Assembly: GCF_032884065.1 (NCBI RefSeq)
Contig: NC_088868.1
Location: forward strand, 39,892,961 to 39,956,960
Source of the DNA: Artemia franciscana
Taxonomy: Eukaryota; Arthropoda; Branchiopoda; Anostraca; Artemiidae
Reading direction: 5' to 3'
DNA: 64,000 bases
Each line of letters begins with the position of its first letter. The stretch's first letter is position 1. Both the position numbers and the translations under genes were made by a program. Shown in pieces: positions 63,369 to 64,000 of the stretch. Below the pieces are notes generated by a model. The model searched no databases and was not told where the DNA came from. It saw nothing but the letters and a program-made list of their open reading frames with translations.

Positions 63369-63509
63369 ATGAAAGTTGCAACTAATGTTACTTTGTATCA
63401 ATCTGGTACACGAACTTGGGAAGATGTAAAGAAAGAAGTTTTGAATAGACTGGATAAAGGAGGAGTGTGCGTAGTTGTGTTTGCCTTAGATGGCTTGGTG
63501 CTGCATTGA
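63369..63509 (+). CDS. small unrecognised ORF
   Basis: 46 codons, MKVATNVTLYQSGTRTWEDV then KKEVLNRLDKGGVC and ALDGLVLH, stop TGA. The composition is protein-like, and the RTWEDVKKEVL stretch recalls C-terminal ends of some LINE ORF2 proteins, but no catalytic motif is present. It could also be a fragment of a host exon. Confidence 0.3.
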   Translation: MKVATNVTLYQSGTRTWEDVKKEVLNRLDKGGVCVVVFALDGLVLH

Positions 63510-64000
63510 AATGTTAGAAATAATAGTAGTATTGAAGGAAAAGAGCAAACAAGTTAAAAAAAAATCTAGTCAGCCTTATATTTTACAATCTTGTTTACTT
63601 TTAGAAAAATCTCTTTTGAGGCCAAACTAAATGTCAAGCTTAATACTTTTTAAGCACAGAAAACGATCCCCTAGGCTAGAATTTTTTTTTTTAATGCTAA
63701 GAAACACCTATACAGCGGATGAAGGTTGGGTTTATTCTGTGAAATCAAGTACATATAAAGGTGGGTGAAGACTGGATTCAGACCTTGTATAGATAACCGG
63801 TAAAAGAAAATTGAAATGGTGTAATATTTGGAAAAAAAAATGTTTTCATACATAAAAAGAAGAAAGAAAAATCAAAAGTCTCCATAGAAAAGTTGTTTAT
63901 TTCCCAATGTTGTATTAAAGCAAAGGCTATGAGTTTTTACTATGATGATCTATGCTGGCTTTACCTTGAGCTCTATTCTTTGAACTTCTTTCTATAACTA
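63510..64000. other. no gene recognised
   Basis: AT-rich window end without supported features. Confidence 0.3.

Overview
The window is eukaryotic and almost entirely repetitive. It is AT-rich, full of long (TA)n tracts, and packed with relics of DNA transposons and non-LTR retrotransposons. The only host gene I can defend is two spliced exons of a DM4/DM12-family gene on the minus strand. That family is typical of arthropods, so I read the window as arthropod. The repeat flavour (GC-hairpin Helitrons, RTE-type LINEs, very long TA tracts) makes a crustacean such as brine shrimp a guess, not a demonstration. A 100-N gap at 27117-27216 shows this is a scaffold.

Layout. (1) 0.9-4.7 kb: a decayed Maverick/Polinton-like element on the plus strand with a protein-primed type DNA polymerase B relic, a retroviral-type integrase with chromodomain tail, and a capsid-associated protein relic. 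(2) 7.2-9.8 kb: LINE relics and an exon-like dispersed repeat. (3) 10.86-14.47 kb: an hAT transposon with clear terminal inverted repeats and an 8-bp target duplication. Its transposase is interrupted by a dispersed repeat, which is itself interrupted by a LINE. (4) 15.49-15.63 kb: a tRNA-derived SINE with target duplication. (5) 16.6-44.7 kb: a large cluster of Helitrons and Helitron derivatives in both orientations, with segmental duplications, giant TA tracts and tRNA-like inserts. (6) 44.7-64 kb: a 12.7-kb intron of the DM4/DM12-like gene and its flank, loaded with LINEs, SINEs, a fold-back element and simple repeats.

The Helitron cluster is the centre of interest. The plus-strand units are arranged head to tail, with the 3' CTAG of one unit separated by only a few bases from the 5' end of the next. 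The 3' ends carry two successive hairpin-plus-CTAG modules whose stems differ between subfamilies while pairing is kept. No unit contains a whole Rep-helicase. The Rep (HUH) half survives in one unit (42985-44424), the Pif1-type helicase half in others (24507-26098, 40172-41760), and internally deleted Rep-helicase fusions occur elsewhere. A small basic/acidic leader ORF and a short hydrophobic upstream ORF recur at the 5' ends together with TGACGTCA palindromes. An A7-A10 homopolymer in the helicase is the recurrent site of frame change. These points suggest a recently active, mutually dependent Helitron family, but activity is inference. The nested LINEs, Polinton and hAT are all broken.

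Coordinates of element ends are exact where a terminal motif is given and approximate elsewhere. No database search was possible, so family names rest on motifs visible in the translations.
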